In this document: positions 61,868 through 64,000 of the stretch, piece after piece
How positions within the stretch are numbered: the stretch's first letter is position 1
Layout: every line of letters starts with the position of its first letter
NCBI RefSeq assembly: GCF_013177735.1
Contig: NZ_WOEZ01000194.1
Span: 1 to 64,000, forward strand
DNA length: 64,000 bases
Origin: Paraburkholderia elongata
GTDB taxonomy: Bacteria > Pseudomonadota > Gammaproteobacteria > Burkholderiales > Burkholderiaceae
Reading direction: 5' to 3'
Position numbers and translations under genes: made by a program
The notes under the pieces: model-generated
The model's input: only the letters and a program-made list of their open reading frames with translations
Database searches by the model: none
Told to the model about the DNA's origin: nothing

Positions 61868-61893
61868 AACAAACCTGCCCGGCAACGACAATG

Positions 61894-61912
61894 TGTAACC
61901 ATGGTAATTACA
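61894..61912. promoter_or_regulatory. Rrf2-type operator, site 2 (before the regulator gene)
   Basis: TGTAA-N9-TTACA, sharing TGTAACC and ATTACAT with site 1 (61266-61290). Its near edge is 27 bases before the GTG at 61867, the same as site 1 from its gene. This points to autoregulation. Confidence 0.78.
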
Positions 61913-61954
61913 TTTAATCCGGCTGTCAAACGGACGGCCGCATGGGCCGCCATC

Positions 61955-62434
61955 TCACTTGTCCATCTGCTTTTGCGCATCGCTGGAATCGCTCGACGCC
62001 GACGAGGAAGCCGAACCGCTAGCCGACGACGACGCCGAACTTTGCGCCGACCACTCCTGCAGCTTGCGCCCGGCCGTCTCGAGGCCCTGGCCGGTCAGCG
62101 CCGCCGCCTTGCCGAGTTGCGCATTCGTGGCGCTCGCGGCACCTTGCAGGTTGGCTTGCGCGGTCGATGCCAGCGCGGCTGGATCGATCTTGATCGACGG
62201 CGCGGAGGCCGATTCGAGGTTCTGCTGGGTGGCGGCCTTGGTCGCATCGACCTGCTGGCCGACGTAGCTGGCCGCCTGATCGAGCTTTTGACCGGCGGCT
62301 TGCGCCGCATCGTCGAGCTTGCCGGCGACCTGCCCGGCCGACGCATCGTTCTTCTGACAAGCCGCGAGGCCGCCGAACACGATTGCGACAACAGCGACGC
62401 GGCGCAACAACGGTGAACGAATAGATAAAGTCAT
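61955..62434 (-). CDS. Small lipoprotein with helical Ala/Gln-rich body
   Basis: 159 residues starting at MTLSIRSPLLRRV; the frame upstream is not coding. Signal peptide with lipobox (GGLAAC, Cys about 24). The mature body is Ala/Gln/Asp-rich with heptad-like repeats (AGKLDDAAQAAGQKLDQAASYVGQQVDATKAA), reminiscent of LEA- or apolipophorin-like helices, and ends in a Ser-rich tail (SSASSSASGSASSSAS). No family assigned. It is divergent from the DJ-1 gene. Confidence 0.75.
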   Translation of the reverse strand: MTLSIRSPLLRRVAVVAIVFGGLAACQKNDASAGQVAGKLDDAAQAAGQKLDQAASYVGQQVDATKAATQQNLESASAPSIKIDPAALASTAQANLQGAASATNAQLGKAAALTGQGLETAGRKLQEWSAQSSASSSASGSASSSASSDSSDAQKQMDK

Positions 62435-62649
62435 ATCTGAGTGTGAGCCGCATCGAGCGGCTTCCGCATGCGAAAACGCGCCAATGATACGCCGTTGCGC
62501 CACATGCTCTCTGCGACGAGCATCTGGAAGCCCGCGGACTCGAAGCAGCGACGCGCGCTGACATCGGTTTCGTCGCGGTTCTGTCAAACGCGTTGGAGTA
62601 GACTCCCAGAGCGTTTCGATGTGTTCCGTTGATCAATTGGAGGCATGCG

Positions 62650-63231
62650 ATGGCAGCAAAGAAGATTCTGTTCCTGACCGGCGACTTCGCCGAGGATTAC
62701 GAAACGATGGTGCCGTTTCAGGCACTGCAGGCGGTTGGCCACGTAGTCGACGCGGTCTGTCCGAACAAGAAAGCGGGCGAGAAGATCAAGACCGCGATTC
62801 ATGATTTCGAAGGCGACCAGACCTACACCGAAAAGCCTGGCCACCAATTCACGCTGAATGCGACGTTCGACGACGCCGATTCCCGTCAATACGACGCGCT
62901 GGCGATCGCGGGCGGCCGCGCGCCGGAGTATCTGCGGCTCAATCACAAGGTGATCGAACTCGTGCGGCAGTTCGCCGAAGCGGGCAAGCCGATCGCCGCG
63001 ATCTGCCACGCAGCGCAACTGCTGGCCGCCGCCGACGTGATTCGCGGCAAACGCATTTCCGCCTACCCGGCCTGCGCGCCCGAAGTGAAGCTGGCCGGCG
63101 GCGAGTACGCCGACATTCCGGTCGACGCCGCGATCACCGACGCCAATTTCGTCACTGCCCCAGCATGGCCGGCTCATCCTGAGTGGCTGCGTCAATTCCT
63201 CGTGCTGCTCGGCACCCGGATCGAACTCTGA
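62650..63231 (+). CDS. DJ-1/PfpI-family protein
   Basis: 193 residues after a GGAGG ribosome site. Flavodoxin-like fold with the family residues: Glu15 or Glu18 in FAEDYE, and the nucleophile Cys119 in the elbow PIAAICHAAQLLAAA. It lacks an N-terminal signal. Members act as glyoxalase III, deglycase-like or stress proteins; PfpI itself was called a protease. The frame starts at 62650; a longer start at 62629 has no ribosome site. Closest style is the YhbO/PfpI subgroup. Confidence 0.9.
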   Translation: MAAKKILFLTGDFAEDYETMVPFQALQAVGHVVDAVCPNKKAGEKIKTAIHDFEGDQTYTEKPGHQFTLNATFDDADSRQYDALAIAGGRAPEYLRLNHKVIELVRQFAEAGKPIAAICHAAQLLAAADVIRGKRISAYPACAPEVKLAGGEYADIPVDAAITDANFVTAPAWPAHPEWLRQFLVLLGTRIEL

Positions 63232-63360
63232 TTCTGAGGCGAGCGCCTTGCCCTCGCGGTAATGCGCGCTCGCCAAAACACACCTGCATTTGAGACTAGT
63301 CCGATAGTTCGCAGCGGAAAGTTTTCCTATAGTCGCCGGTTGACTTGGGAGCCTTTTTCG

Positions 63361-63687
63361 ATGGAACTGACTGACTGGATCGTCATTCTCGCCGTCACGC
63401 TGATGGCAATTGCTTTTTTCTGCGCTCGCACGCCGGCCAACTGGTCGCGAGAAAACCGCGCGCGACGTCTGGCCGGCGCGCGCATGCTGGTGCAAGCTGC
63501 GTGTTCGTTGTGGGCGGCGCTGTTGATCGTCGCGCACGGCCTGTTCGCCCTGAACGGGCTGGCCGGCCTGCATCCCGCGCCGCTCGAGGCGCTGACCTGC
63601 GTTGCGATCCTGATCGTTTGCGGCTGCTACTGGTCGATTCGCGGCGGCAAACTGCTCAAACCGCGGCGGCTTTTTACCGCGTACTGA
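63361..63687 (+). CDS. Small membrane protein, three helices
   Basis: 108 residues from an ATG with a GGGAG site. Helices at about 6-22, 43-66 and 77-92, with a basic loop between the first two (NWSRENRARRLAGAR). No family recognised. Its last 14 bases overlap the 3' end of the convergent histidine kinase gene. Confidence 0.65.
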   Translation: MELTDWIVILAVTLMAIAFFCARTPANWSRENRARRLAGARMLVQAACSLWAALLIVAHGLFALNGLAGLHPAPLEALTCVAILIVCGCYWSIRGGKLLKPRRLFTAY

Positions 63688-64000
63688 TGCCGGGCGCGGC
63701 ATTAGCGACATTGGTGGCGTTGGCAGCATGCGTCACCGCACCGCCGCTCAGGCCAAGACCATCGCGATCACCGAGGCCCGCGCGTGTTTCGCGCACACTA
63801 CGAACCGCTTGAACACCGTCCGCCAACGTGACATGCGTTTCGACGGCCTGTTGCACCGTCCGCGCCTCGGCTTCGGGCAGCGACAGATAAAACGTCGTGC
63901 CCATCCCCTCTTTCGACTCCGCCCACACGCGCCCGCCGTGCCGCTCCACCACGCGCCGCACGAGCGCAAGGCCGATGCCCTCACCCGCCGCCACATTGCC
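63674..64000 (-). CDS. Sensor histidine kinase, C-terminal fragment (gene continues beyond window)
   Basis: About 108 residues of the C-terminus. The HATPase G2 box, GEGIGLALVRRVVERHGG, is followed by RVWAESKEGMGTTFYLSLP, the standard end of a histidine kinase ATP-binding domain, then a 50-residue Ala/Gly/Thr-rich tail. The sensor, dimerisation and phospho-acceptor parts are outside the window, so type and signal are unknown. The stretch has no start here. Confidence 0.85.
   Translation of the reverse strand, partial: GNVAAGEGIGLALVRRVVERHGGRVWAESKEGMGTTFYLSLPEAEARTVQQAVETHVTLADGVQAVRSVRETRAGLGDRDGLGLSGGAVTHAANATNVANAAPGISTR

Overview
The window is about 64 kb of GC-rich (low-to-mid 60s percent by eye) chromosomal DNA from a betaproteobacterium of the Burkholderiaceae, most likely Paraburkholderia or a close Burkholderia relative. 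This rests on gene order (odhA-odhB-lpd-zapE; rimP-nusA-infB-rbfA-truB; recC-recB-recD), on protein style (RluB with long R/G/E-rich tails, long Ala/Glu-rich IF-2 N-terminus) and on an EmrAB/NodT efflux operon behind a MarR gene. No rRNA, tRNA, CRISPR array or intact insertion sequence was seen. Genus-level placement is inference.

Layout. 1-1.8 kb: start of a Tad/Flp pilus locus on the minus strand (flp, tadV-type prepilin peptidase, tadE, partial cpaB). 2.4-8.5 kb: plus-strand surface cluster with two paralogous repeat-rich lipoproteins, a FhaC/ShlB-type (TpsB) outer-membrane transporter with no TpsA partner in view, and a DUF2147 periplasmic protein; a good sigma-54 promoter sequence precedes the first gene. 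8.6-18.5 kb, minus strand: a lone transposase-N-terminal-domain gene, zapE, the 2-oxoglutarate dehydrogenase operon odhA-odhB-lpdA, and typA/bipA. 18.8-23.8 kb, plus: marR, NodT-type outer-membrane factor, emrA, emrB. 23.9-30.5 kb, minus: rimP-nusA-infB-rbfA-truB, with a terminator-like hairpin between infB and rbfA. 31-36.6 kb, minus: rluB, scpB, a PLP aminotransferase and a LysR regulator.

36.6-43.4 kb is a looser accessory stretch: a second lone transposase-N-terminal-domain gene behind another sigma-54-like promoter, small secreted proteins, a YdcF-family membrane protein, small unknown proteins, an ABM monooxygenase, an EAL phosphodiesterase and ArfB. A strong terminator at 38.2 kb with no obvious gene just upstream may mark a small RNA. 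43.5-53.4 kb: a VC0807-type membrane protein, then recC-recB-recD joined by ATGA overlaps; recD carries 16 copies of a hexanucleotide encoding an Ala-Asn run. 53.6-64 kb: a FUSC/YccS transporter, a divergent Lrp/cysteine dioxygenase pair, a YbiO-like mechanosensitive channel, a YwnA/YwnB-like Rrf2 regulator and NAD(P)H-binding protein sharing a palindromic operator, a lipoprotein, a DJ-1/PfpI protein, a small membrane protein and the C-terminal end of a histidine kinase.

The most unusual items are the lipoprotein/TpsB cluster under a probable RpoN promoter, the two stand-alone transposase DNA-binding-domain genes that look expressed, the shared Rrf2 operator pair placed identically before two starts, and the in-frame hexanucleotide tract in recD. 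All functional calls come from reading the sequence and recognising families; no database search was possible.
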